Part shown: positions 17,173 through 24,799 of the stretch, one piece after another
Numbering within the stretch: position 1 is the first letter of the stretch
How the letters are laid out: each line of letters begins with the position of its first letter
Program-made: the position numbers and the translations under genes
Assembly: GCF_900111235.1 (NCBI RefSeq)
Contig: NZ_FOJI01000004.1
Span: forward strand, 62,001-126,000
From: [Clostridium] fimetarium
GTDB lineage: Bacteria > Bacillota > Clostridia > Lachnospirales > Lachnospiraceae
Reading direction: 5' to 3'
Length of the DNA: 64,000 bases
Notes under the pieces: model-generated
What the model was told of the DNA's origin: nothing
Databases searched by the model: none
The model's input: only the letters and a program-made list of their open reading frames with translations

Positions 17173-18771
17173 ATGGGCGTTGTAAAATTATTGGATTGTA
17201 CACTAAGGGATGGTGGATTTGTAAATGACTGGGAATTTGGACATGATGATATTGTTAATATTTTTGAGAGATTAGTTTCATCAGGTATGGATGTAATAGA
17301 AGTTGGATTTATTGACGAAAATCGTAAGTTCGATATGAATAGAACCATAATGCCCGATACAGCATCAATCAATAAAGTATTTGAAGGACTTAATCCTGGT
17401 AATGCAATGATAGTCGGAATGATTGATTTTGGAACATGTGCATTGGAAAACATCTCGCCTTGCAGCGAATCTTTCCTTGATGGAATCCGTGTCATTTTCA
17501 AGCAGAAACATATACATGAAGCGATTGAGTACTGTAGAATGATTAAGAACAAAGGTTACCAATTGTTTGTGCAGCCAGTATCAATTACAGGATATTCTGA
17601 TGAAGAAATGCTTGAATTAGTTAACATAGTTAACGAACTTGCTCCATACGCAATGTCAATCGTTGATACTTACGGATTACTTCATAAGAATAATCTGAAA
17701 CACTATTTTAATCTTATTGATCAAAATCTATCTCCTGAAATTGGAATAGGATATCATTCTCATAATAATTTTCAACTTGGTTATTCAAATGCGATTGAAC
17801 TTATTACAATTGAAACAGATAGAACTATTACAATAGATGGCTCTGTATATGGCATGGGTAAAGGCGCCGGAAATTCAAATATAGAGCTTTTAGCAATGTA
17901 TATGAATGATAATTATGGAACTAACTATGACATAAGTCAGATACTTGAATTAATTGATGTAAGTATTATGCAATGGTTCCTAAAATTCCCTTGGGGCTAC
18001 TCACTTAGATACTATCTTGCAGCTTTAAATGACTGTCATCCAAAATATGTTATGTATCTAACTCAGAAAAGAACACTCTCAATGAAGTCTATCAATGAGA
18101 TACTTAGCACTATAGAAACAAAGAAAAAGCTTTCATTTGATCAGGACCACATTGATGCGTTATATATGGATTATCAGCAAAAAGAAATTGATGATACAAA
18201 ATCATTAAAGAAACTTTCTGAGACATTGATTGGCAGACCAATTCTTATTGTTGGACCAGGAACAAGTGCTGATAAATTTAGTGATAAGATTCAGCAGTAT
18301 GTTGGCGAAAACAAACCAGTTATTATTTCAATCAACTATAATCCAACAAAAGTTGATGCAGACTTTATATTCTTAAGCAATGCGAAAAGATATATCAGAC
18401 TTGTAAATAGACTGAATTCACCTGACTGTAATGTAAAAGTAATCGCTACTTCAAATGTTACTAGGGTTAATGGAACATTTGACTATACGATTGAGTATAG
18501 TTCACTTCTTGACATGGACTGTTCAATTATTGACAATTCATTGGTAATGCTTCTCAAGGTTCTTATAAAGATTGGTGTTAAAGAAGTTAACCTTGCAGGT
18601 TTTGATGGTTACACATCAAACGATACGCCTAATTATTTTGATATGGCAATGGAATATGTGTTTACAGATGAACAAGCAAACGATGTAAATAACTATGTTA
18701 TTAACTTTATTTGTGAAAATAGCAATGAATTGAACGTTAAATTCATTACACCATCATTATATTTCAAATAA
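17173..18771 (+). CDS. DRE-TIM aldolase fused to an additional C-terminal domain
   Basis: A 532-residue protein. Residues 1-300 are a DRE-TIM metalloenzyme of the HMG-CoA lyase/4-hydroxy-2-oxovalerate aldolase type: DCTLRDGG at 8-15, H195 and H197 in HSHNN as metal ligands, and the GSVYGMGKGAGN loop. These enzymes make or cleave 4-hydroxy-2-oxo acids. From about 355 a separate domain begins with PILIVGPGTSAD and continues through ADFIFLSNAKRY and VNLAGFDGY; it looks like a Rossmann-type fold recalling MAF/DUF115 or sialyltransferase-like proteins, but I cannot name it. The start at 17173 follows AAAAGGGG. It heads a four-gene block with HAD, ThDP and SDR enzymes, implying a sugar-branch pathway. 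Confidence 0.8.
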   Translation: MGVVKLLDCTLRDGGFVNDWEFGHDDIVNIFERLVSSGMDVIEVGFIDENRKFDMNRTIMPDTASINKVFEGLNPGNAMIVGMIDFGTCALENISPCSESFLDGIRVIFKQKHIHEAIEYCRMIKNKGYQLFVQPVSITGYSDEEMLELVNIVNELAPYAMSIVDTYGLLHKNNLKHYFNLIDQNLSPEIGIGYHSHNNFQLGYSNAIELITIETDRTITIDGSVYGMGKGAGNSNIELLAMYMNDNYGTNYDISQILELIDVSIMQWFLKFPWGYSLRYYLAALNDCHPKYVMYLTQKRTLSMKSINEILSTIETKKKLSFDQDHIDALYMDYQQKEIDDTKSLKKLSETLIGRPILIVGPGTSADKFSDKIQQYVGENKPVIISINYNPTKVDADFIFLSNAKRYIRLVNRLNSPDCNVKVIATSNVTRVNGTFDYTIEYSSLLDMDCSIIDNSLVMLLKVLIKIGVKEVNLAGFDGYTSNDTPNYFDMAMEYVFTDEQANDVNNYVINFICENSNELNVKFITPSLYFK

Positions 18772-18809
18772 TATTTTTCAAACTAGAATTTTAAGAGGTA
18801 ATTACATTT

Positions 18810-19466
18810 ATGGATAAGAATTATGAAATAGCGGTATTTGATGTCGACGGCACGCTTCTTGATACCACAGAAGGCGTGTTGGCGGCCGTAAAATATACGA
18901 TTGAAAAACACGGATTAGAACAGATAACGGATGAACAACTTCTTACATTTATTGGACCACCAATGCAGGACTCTTTTGCAAAGGTATACGGTATTGATGG
19001 TGAACTCGTACAGGAACTTACAACAACCTTCAGAAACAGATATAAAGATTACGAACTTTTCAAAGCAAAACCGTATGATGGAATCTATGAAGTATTTGAT
19101 GAACTTCAAAAGAAAGGCGTTAAACTTGCTGTTGCTACCTATAAACGTCAGGATTATGCGGAAGCGATTTTGAAACATTTTGGATTTGATAAATATACAA
19201 ATATTTTATATGGTGCCGATCATCAAAATAAGCTCAAAAAAGTAGATATTATTGAAAAGTGCATGAATGATTTGGGCGTTACAGATTACAGTAATGCAGT
19301 TATGATTGGCGACAGTGGCCATGATGCAAATGGTGCAAAATTGATTGGCATGGATTTTATCGGTGTTACTTACGGATTTGATTTCAGAACAAGCGAAGAT
19401 GTAGCAAAGTACCCTTGTGCGGGCTGCGCTCATACAACATTAGAATTATTAAAATTTTTCAAATAG
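18810..19466 (+). CDS. HAD-superfamily phosphatase
   Basis: A 218-residue HAD hydrolase of the phosphoglycolate phosphatase (Gph/PGP-like) group. The nucleophile motif FDVDGTLLDT places catalytic acids at D11 and D13. A helical cap follows (residues 18-85), then VATYK (motif II Thr), the K in the loop near 140, and MIGDSGHDANGA with the motif IV acids. It could remove phosphate from a small phosphorylated intermediate. It lies between the aldolase and the ThDP enzyme, with AGAGG ahead of the ATG, so the substrate is probably an intermediate of that pathway and not phosphoglycolate. That link is inference from position. Confidence 0.85.
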   Translation: MDKNYEIAVFDVDGTLLDTTEGVLAAVKYTIEKHGLEQITDEQLLTFIGPPMQDSFAKVYGIDGELVQELTTTFRNRYKDYELFKAKPYDGIYEVFDELQKKGVKLAVATYKRQDYAEAILKHFGFDKYTNILYGADHQNKLKKVDIIEKCMNDLGVTDYSNAVMIGDSGHDANGAKLIGMDFIGVTYGFDFRTSEDVAKYPCAGCAHTTLELLKFFK

Positions 19467-19482
19467 AATAGAGGTATGACAA

Positions 19483-21303
19483 ATGAAAATTAAAATAGCA
19501 AAATATATGGCAGATTTCTTTGTTGAACATGGCGTAACGGATATGTTTACAATAACAGGTGGTGCAGCAATGCACCTTAATGATGCATTTGGTCATAAAG
19601 AGGGCTTGCACTGTACTTACAATCATCATGAGCAAGCATGTGCAATTGCAGCTGAAGCTTATACGAGACTCACTAGAAAAATAGCACCTATATGTGTTAC
19701 AGGTGGTCCTGGTGGAACAAATGCAATTACAGGTGTGTTTGGCGCATGGGCTGATTCGATTCCGATGTTTGTTATATCTGGACAAGCAAAGAGAGAAACA
19801 ACTGTATGGTCAACAGATGTACCAGTTAGACAGTTAGGTGATCAAGAAGTTGAAATTGTAAAATGCGTTGCACCAATGACAAAATATGCAAAGATGATTA
19901 CAGAACCAAGTGAAATCAAATATCATCTTGAAAAAGCATGGTATCTTTGCCAAAATGGAAGACCAGGTCCTGTATGGCTTGATATGCCTCTTGATGTTCA
20001 AGCTTCAATGGTTGAACTAGATGATCTAAAAGGATTTGACGTAGAAGAATATGCAAAAGAAAATGCTGAAGAGTTTGCAAATGAACATCCAGTATATGAC
20101 GAAAAAACGACTGAAGTAATTCTTGAAAAGGTTAAGAATGCAAAACGTCCAGTAATATTAGCTGGTACAGGCGTAAGATTATCAGGTGGAGAAAAAGAAT
20201 TTATTGAATGTATTGAAAAACTTAATATCCCAGTTGTTACAGCTTGGAATGCGCATGATATATTATGGGATGAGCATCCTTTATATTGCGGAAGACCAGG
20301 TACTGTAGGAACAAGAGGCGGTAACTTTATTGTTCAGAATAGTGATCTTTTAATTGTACTTGGAAGCAGACTTAATATTAGAATGTCTAGCTACAATTAT
20401 AAGGATTTTGCAAAAGATGCCTTTAAGATATTTGTTGACATCGATAGAAATGAAATGAATAAACCAACAATCGTTCCAGATATGCCAGTACACGCTGATG
20501 TGAAGGAATTTATGAAATCAATTGCAGAAAGTAATTATGCAGCTCAGCCAAAACACGAAGAGTGGTTAAAGTGGAGTAGAGAAATCAATGCAAAATACCC
20601 AGCAACATTGCCAAGTTACTATGAGAATAAAGAAAAATTAAATCCATATGTATTTATGACAAAATTATTTCATGAGCTGGAAGAAAATGACAAGGTAATC
20701 TGCGGTAATGGTGGAGCATGCGTTATTACATTCCAAGCGGCTGAGATTAAAAAGGGTCAAAGATTATTCACTAATTCAGGTTGTGCAGCTATGGGATATG
20801 GTTTTCCTGCAGCAATAGGCGGATGTGTAGCTGAAAAAGGTAAGAGAGTTGTATGTATTGATGGCGACGGTAGTTTCCAGATGAATTTACAGGAACTTCA
20901 AACCGTTGTATATAACAATATGAATATGAAATTAATGCTTCTAAATAATAATGGTTATCATTCAATTAGACAGACGCAAAAAAATCTATTCCAGCCACCA
21001 CTTGTAGGTGTGTGTGATGGAAATGGTCTTAGCTTCCCTGATTGTGAAAAGTTAGCATATGCATATGGAATTCCATATGTAAGAATAGACAGTCAAGATG
21101 GAATTGAAGAAAAAATTCAGAGTGTATTGAATTCAGAAGGACCTTGTTTCTGCGAAGTTGTTGTTGATGAAAATCAGAATTTTGAACCAAAACTATCTTC
21201 AAAAGTTCTTCCAGATGGTAAGATTGTATCACCTCAGATTGATGATATGTTCCCATTCCTTCCGAAGGAAGAATATGAAGCAAACAAGGCAATCTGCCGC
21301 TAG
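19483..21303 (+). CDS. Acetolactate-synthase-like ThDP enzyme (YerE-like candidate)
   Basis: A 606-residue thiamine-diphosphate enzyme with the three-domain pattern of acetohydroxyacid synthase. The catalytic Glu is E50 in NHHEQACAIAAEAY. The ThDP/metal motif is GDGSFQMN at 461-468, followed by LLNNNGYHSIRQTQ. It is probably not housekeeping IlvB: there is no ilvN, and it sits among sugar genes. In Yersinia, the related YerE transfers an acetyl unit from pyruvate to C4 of CDP-3,6-dideoxy-4-keto-glucose to form yersiniose. RfbFGH in the same locus would provide that acceptor. The acyl donor here may instead be a 2-oxo acid from the adjacent aldolase. Enzyme class is secure; role is inference. 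Confidence 0.82.
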   Translation: MKIKIAKYMADFFVEHGVTDMFTITGGAAMHLNDAFGHKEGLHCTYNHHEQACAIAAEAYTRLTRKIAPICVTGGPGGTNAITGVFGAWADSIPMFVISGQAKRETTVWSTDVPVRQLGDQEVEIVKCVAPMTKYAKMITEPSEIKYHLEKAWYLCQNGRPGPVWLDMPLDVQASMVELDDLKGFDVEEYAKENAEEFANEHPVYDEKTTEVILEKVKNAKRPVILAGTGVRLSGGEKEFIECIEKLNIPVVTAWNAHDILWDEHPLYCGRPGTVGTRGGNFIVQNSDLLIVLGSRLNIRMSSYNYKDFAKDAFKIFVDIDRNEMNKPTIVPDMPVHADVKEFMKSIAESNYAAQPKHEEWLKWSREINAKYPATLPSYYENKEKLNPYVFMTKLFHELEENDKVICGNGGACVITFQAAEIKKGQRLFTNSGCAAMGYGFPAAIGGCVAEKGKRVVCIDGDGSFQMNLQELQTVVYNNMNMKLMLLNNNGYHSIRQTQKNLFQPPLVGVCDGNGLSFPDCEKLAYAYGIPYVRIDSQDGIEEKIQSVLNSEGPCFCEVVVDENQNFEPKLSSKVLPDGKIVSPQIDDMFPFLPKEEYEANKAICR

Positions 21304-21312
21304 GAGATATTA

Positions 21313-22230
21313 ATGAAAAGAGTTATTATTACAGGTCCAACTGGGACGATTGGTATTGCATTAATTCAGAAGCTAATAAGTGAAAATATTGAAGTAACAG
21401 CAGTTTGCCACGTAGGTTCTCAAAGAATTTCAAGAATCCCTCTAAGTCCATTGGTTAAGATTGTGGAATGTTCGTTATCAGAACTAGGTACTTTGCCTAG
21501 CTTACTAAATGGACAATATGAAGTATTCTATCACTTTGGATGGGATGGAACTTTTGGAAACAGTCGTAATAACATGCATGGCCAGAATCTAAATGTTAAA
21601 TATACATTAGACGCCGTTGAAGTTGCTTCATTACTTGGATGTCATACGTTTATAGGAGCTGGATCACAAGCTGAATATGGAAGATTCGAAGGAAAACTGA
21701 GTGCACAGACACCTACTAATCCTGAAAATGGATATGGAATCGCAAAGCTATGTGCTGGTCAGATGAGTAGAATATTATGTAGTCAAAAAAACATAAAACA
21801 TATTTGGACAAGAATTCTTAGCGTATATGGCCCATTTGATGGCGATAAAACAATGGTGATGAGTACAATCGGAAAACTTCTCAACCACGAAAGACCAGAG
21901 TTTACAAAAGGTGAGCAGCAATGGGATTATCTATTCTCAGAAGATGTAGCCTTAGCGATGTATTTGCTGGGAGAAAAAGGAATTAGTGGTAAGATATATT
22001 GTATCGGTGGAGGCACTGTAAGCCCACTTAGTAAATATATTGAAACTATCAAAGATAATATAGATAAGAATGCAGAGCTTGGCTTAGGCGATGTTCCTTA
22101 TGGGGAAAAGCAAGTAATGTATCTATGTGCTGATATTACAGATTTGCAAGAAGATGTAGGATTTTCACCTCAGTTCACTTTTGAAGAAGGAATCAGAAAA
22201 ACGATTGATTGGTATAAACAAAACATGTAA
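21313..22230 (+). CDS. NAD(P)-dependent SDR epimerase/reductase of the CDP-sugar block
   Basis: A 305-residue extended SDR. The nucleotide-binding motif is GPTGTIG at residues 8-14, the active-site Tyr/Lys are Y141 and K145 (YGIAK), with GAGSQAEYG before them. It resembles CDP-paratose/abequose synthase-type reductases and the YerF reductase step in which a 4-C-acetyl branch is reduced. It starts nine bases after the ThDP gene with AGGAG, so it is the last gene of the block. The best reading is the final reduction of a CDP-3,6-dideoxy sugar, branched or not. Which ketone is reduced cannot be read from the sequence. Confidence 0.78.
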   Translation: MKRVIITGPTGTIGIALIQKLISENIEVTAVCHVGSQRISRIPLSPLVKIVECSLSELGTLPSLLNGQYEVFYHFGWDGTFGNSRNNMHGQNLNVKYTLDAVEVASLLGCHTFIGAGSQAEYGRFEGKLSAQTPTNPENGYGIAKLCAGQMSRILCSQKNIKHIWTRILSVYGPFDGDKTMVMSTIGKLLNHERPEFTKGEQQWDYLFSEDVALAMYLLGEKGISGKIYCIGGGTVSPLSKYIETIKDNIDKNAELGLGDVPYGEKQVMYLCADITDLQEDVGFSPQFTFEEGIRKTIDWYKQNM

Positions 22231-22261
22231 ACAAAATATATCAACAAAACATGTAAACAAA
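22218..22261 (+). repeat. Short tandem duplication at a gene end
   Basis: An 18-base segment (ACAAAACATGTAAACAAA) occurs at 22218-22235 and again at 22244-22261, period 26. The first copy contains the last codons and TAA stop of the SDR gene, so the repeat copies a gene 3' end. Confidence 0.7.
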
Positions 22262-22302
22262 TATTTAACAACAAGATAAAAATATGTAAATATAAAAGCA
22301 AT

Positions 22303-22344
22303 AAAAAAATCACTTACCGACTAATCTCGGTAGGTGATTTTTTT
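22303..22344. terminator. Bidirectional intrinsic terminator
   Basis: AATCACTTACCGA and TCGGTAGGTGATT form a 13-bp stem with one G-T pair around CTAATC, flanked by an A-run on the left and a T-run on the right. It serves the sugar operon and the convergent minus-strand gene, whose stop codon at 22321-22323 lies in the loop. Confidence 0.85.
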
Positions 22345-23388
22345 GTTCAAAATAAATTGTACAATTGACACAAATATCATAAGGAAAGCTTTTAACACGA
22401 GTAGATTCATTGAATCTTTAAATATAAAAATTATAAACGTAGAAAAACCCATTCCGACAAAGCAAATTGATCCATATGAAACAAATCTTTTAAATAGATT
22501 ATTGGTCTTCTTAAAATTTAAAAATGTATTAGTAGGAAACGAAAAGGCTAATCCACATAATGCACCGATGATATTAACTTGTTCAGGAGACATAGAAGTG
22601 ACTTTATATAAAAGGATAAAGATACAATATTCTACAAAAGCTGCTGACAGACCAAATATCCCGTATAGAAAAAGATTCTTGAAAGTAGTACTTGTGGAAA
22701 GTCTTATACTTACTAATCTAATTAATGTTTGTACATAACTTATTATGAATGGAATAAGCTTTCGTTTAGATTCTCCAAACATTCTCTGATCAAAAGTAAT
22801 TGGAACTTCACCAATCTTAAAGTCCTTTCGGTTCATCTTTAACTTTAACAATACTTCCTGAAGAACATCATAGTTTTTGCATTTTAAAGATATGGATTTC
22901 AATTGATTTGTATGATACATCCTAAAATCTGTCGAGATATCACTTGCTTTAATGCCAAGGCAGATTCGAAATACTGTGTTAAGAATCTTAGACATTACTA
23001 TTGATGATTTAGAATCACTAGTATGTCCACCTTTTACATAACGTGAACCAATTGCAAGATCACAATTGGAATTAACAAACATATTATAAATGTCTGGAAT
23101 ATATATTGGATTGTGAGAACCATCACTATCCATAATTAAAAACTTGTCCATGCATGCGTACTTGATACCAGTACGGAAGGCGCCTGCAAATCCAGGTTCT
23201 TCTTGATTAATATACTTAGCACCAAATTCTTCACATACTACTTCAGTATTATCTAAAGGTTCTGCTGTATCGATTACTAATATTTCGTATGCTTCTTTTG
23301 TCTTTTTTAGATTATCAATAATCTGAGGTAATAAAATCTTAAGATTTTCAGATTCTTTATAGGCTAAAAGAACTATGCTTATTCCCAT
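22321..23388 (-). CDS. GT2 polyprenol-phosphate sugar synthase fused to GtrA-like domain
   Basis: A 355-residue protein with an N-terminal GT2 domain (about 1-230) like dolichol-phosphate mannose synthase and a C-terminal GtrA-like domain of four membrane segments (about 235-352). GT2 marks are LLAYKESENL, VIDTAEPLDN and the DxD-like MDSDGSHNP; the IGSRYVKGG loop is typical of DPM1 enzymes. The C-terminal half has the GtrA-like NTFLNFKKTNNLF and ends in NKKITYRD. Fusion of synthase and GtrA suggests that loading and translocation of the lipid-linked sugar are linked. It is convergent with the sugar operon and shares its terminator. The sugar is unknown. Confidence 0.85.
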   Translation of the reverse strand: MGISIVLLAYKESENLKILLPQIIDNLKKTKEAYEILVIDTAEPLDNTEVVCEEFGAKYINQEEPGFAGAFRTGIKYACMDKFLIMDSDGSHNPIYIPDIYNMFVNSNCDLAIGSRYVKGGHTSDSKSSIVMSKILNTVFRICLGIKASDISTDFRMYHTNQLKSISLKCKNYDVLQEVLLKLKMNRKDFKIGEVPITFDQRMFGESKRKLIPFIISYVQTLIRLVSIRLSTSTTFKNLFLYGIFGLSAAFVEYCIFILLYKVTSMSPEQVNIIGALCGLAFSFPTNTFLNFKKTNNLFKRFVSYGSICFVGMGFSTFIIFIFKDSMNLLVLKAFLMIFVSIVQFILNKKITYRD

Positions 23389-23583
23389 TGTAAACTCTCT
23401 CTTCTGATATATGTATTTCCCGACCCGATATTACATTGTATATGTTTATATAAGTAATGTCAATTATTTTTTTGTGTCTAGATAACATAATGAAAAGAAA
23501 TAATCATATATAACATAGCAATCTTAATTGCTGATTGTACTGTTTAAAAAATAATATTTTAATTTTCAGCAGATTGAAATCAC

Positions 23584-23612
23584 TTGCCATTTTATTGATG
23601 CTATGATATAAT
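23584..23612 (+). promoter_or_regulatory. Promoter of the tRNA genes
   Basis: TTGCCA at 23584-23589 and TATAAT at 23607-23612 are separated by 17 bases, with TG before the -10 box. The Tyr tRNA begins 37 bases downstream. The stretch from 23389 to this site has no other feature that I can see. Confidence 0.7.
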
Positions 23613-23649
23613 CTGAACGGTTAAGTATTAAAAACAATTTATATTTTGC

Positions 23650-23731
23650 GGATGGATTCCCGAGCGGCCAAAGGGGGCAGACTGTAAATCTGTTGACTAC
23701 GTCTTCGAAGGTTCGAATCCTTCTCCATCCA
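23650..23731 (+). tRNA. tRNA-Tyr (GTA)
   Basis: An 82-nt class II tRNA. The acceptor stem GGATGGA pairs fully with TCCATCC, the anticodon is GTA in GACTGTAAATC, a long variable arm follows, and the T arm is GGTTCGAATCC. The CCA end is not encoded. Confidence 0.97.
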
Positions 23732-23783
23732 TTTAGCATAGTATTATATTAGTTACATAGAAAGTAAATAGTAAGTCCAGTAA

Positions 23784-23868
23784 GCCGGCGTGGCGAAATT
23801 GGCAGACGCACAGGACTTAAAATCCTGCGGGAGTTGATCCCATACCGGTTCAAGTCCGGTCGCCGGCA
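23784..23868 (+). tRNA. tRNA-Leu (TAA)
   Basis: An 85-nt class II tRNA. The acceptor stem GCCGGCG pairs with CGCCGGC, the anticodon is TAA in GGACTTAAAATCC, and the variable arm is GCGGGAGTTGATCCC-like. The T arm is GGTTCAAGTCC. CCA is not encoded. It is 52 bases after the Tyr gene and likely shares its promoter. Confidence 0.97.
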
Positions 23869-23880
23869 CTAAGTAGTTGT

Positions 23881-23916
23881 AAGGTATTTACCGCATCATC
23901 GGTAGATGCCTTTTGT
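23881..23916 (+). terminator. Intrinsic terminator after the tRNA genes
   Basis: AAGGTATTTACCG and CGGTAGATGCCTT form a 13-bp stem with two G-T pairs around CATCAT, followed by TTTTG. The T-run is short. Confidence 0.65.
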
Positions 23917-24017
23917 TATATAAAGTGGATGTATATGAATGATTGATTTGTAAGAAGTATAAAAAACTAAAGCATGATTTATAAATTAGTACAAGTAGTT
24001 TATTACAGGGGTGCAGA

Positions 24018-24758
24018 ATGGTTGATATAAATGGTAAACTGTCAGTGGTAATGCCGGCATACAATGAAGGTTCATGCATATATGTTAATGTTTTGAAGAC
24101 AATTGAAATATTACATAAATTTGTTGATAATTTTGAAATCATTGTAGTGAACGATGGGAGTAAGGATAATACAAAGTTAGAAATTCAGCGTGTGATACAA
24201 TGCGATGATAGAGTTCGTATGGTTTCATCAGAAAGCAATCATGGAAAAGGTGCTGCAATAATTGCTGGTATTTCAGAAACATGTGGAGAATATATTGCAT
24301 TTGTTGATGCAGATTTGGAGTTGAATCCAGACCAACTAGAGGGATTTTTGATTAAGATGGTTGATGATAAAAAAGATGCGATTATTGGATGTAAATTACA
24401 TAAGGATTCTGAGATTGAATATCCATTTATAAGAAAATTTATGAGTATGGGGTATTATGTTATGTTATTAATACTTTTTCAGCTAAATGTGAAGGATACT
24501 CAAACTGGACTAAAGCTTTTTAAGGCTGAAGCAATTAAACCTGTGGCACATCTGATCAGAACAGCGGGATTTGCATATGACATCGAAATTCTGGCGGCAA
24601 TTCATAGAAGAGGATATTCTATCGGGCAAATGCCGGTTAAGGTCGTATATGTACGAGAAAAGGGAAGCAGACGAATAAGAATTAAGGATGTATTAAAAGC
24701 ATTTAATGATACATGGGCGATTTTTTATAGATTAAATTTCAAAAAATATTATGATTAG
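24018..24758 (+). CDS. GT2 polyprenol-phosphate mannose synthase-like enzyme
   Basis: A 246-residue GT2 enzyme of the DPM1 type without a membrane extension. VVMPAYNEGSCIY opens the domain, VVNDGSKDNT binds nucleotide, FVDADLELNP is the DxD region, and DTQTGLKLFKAEA and RRGYSIGQMPVKVVY match the rest of the family. It would load a sugar on a lipid carrier at the cytoplasmic side. The start at 24018 follows AGGGG. The next gene encodes a large membrane protein that may be the transferase using the loaded lipid. They are 41 bases apart and probably co-transcribed. Donor sugar is unknown. Confidence 0.88.
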   Translation: MVDINGKLSVVMPAYNEGSCIYVNVLKTIEILHKFVDNFEIIVVNDGSKDNTKLEIQRVIQCDDRVRMVSSESNHGKGAAIIAGISETCGEYIAFVDADLELNPDQLEGFLIKMVDDKKDAIIGCKLHKDSEIEYPFIRKFMSMGYYVMLLILFQLNVKDTQTGLKLFKAEAIKPVAHLIRTAGFAYDIEILAAIHRRGYSIGQMPVKVVYVREKGSRRIRIKDVLKAFNDTWAIFYRLNFKKYYD

Positions 24759-24799
24759 TAAAAAACGTACTTACTCAATCATTGGAGGAAATTCACAAA

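Noticed and set aside
17148-17552. A 134-codon minus-strand open frame
   Set aside because: It is antisense to the start of the aldolase gene, whose DCTLRDGG motif is definite.
19483-21303. Housekeeping acetolactate synthase (ilvB)
   Set aside because: No ilvN or ilvC is nearby, and the gene is embedded in a sugar operon with a phosphatase, aldolase and SDR; a YerE-like role is more likely, though not proven.
22334-22738. A 134-codon open frame on the plus strand
   Set aside because: It is antisense to the GT2-GtrA gene, whose motifs are clear; it has no ribosome site and no family resemblance.
23650-23868. Integration site of a mobile element at the tRNA genes
   Set aside because: The tRNA ends are not repeated downstream that I can see, and no integrase or transposase is present in the window.
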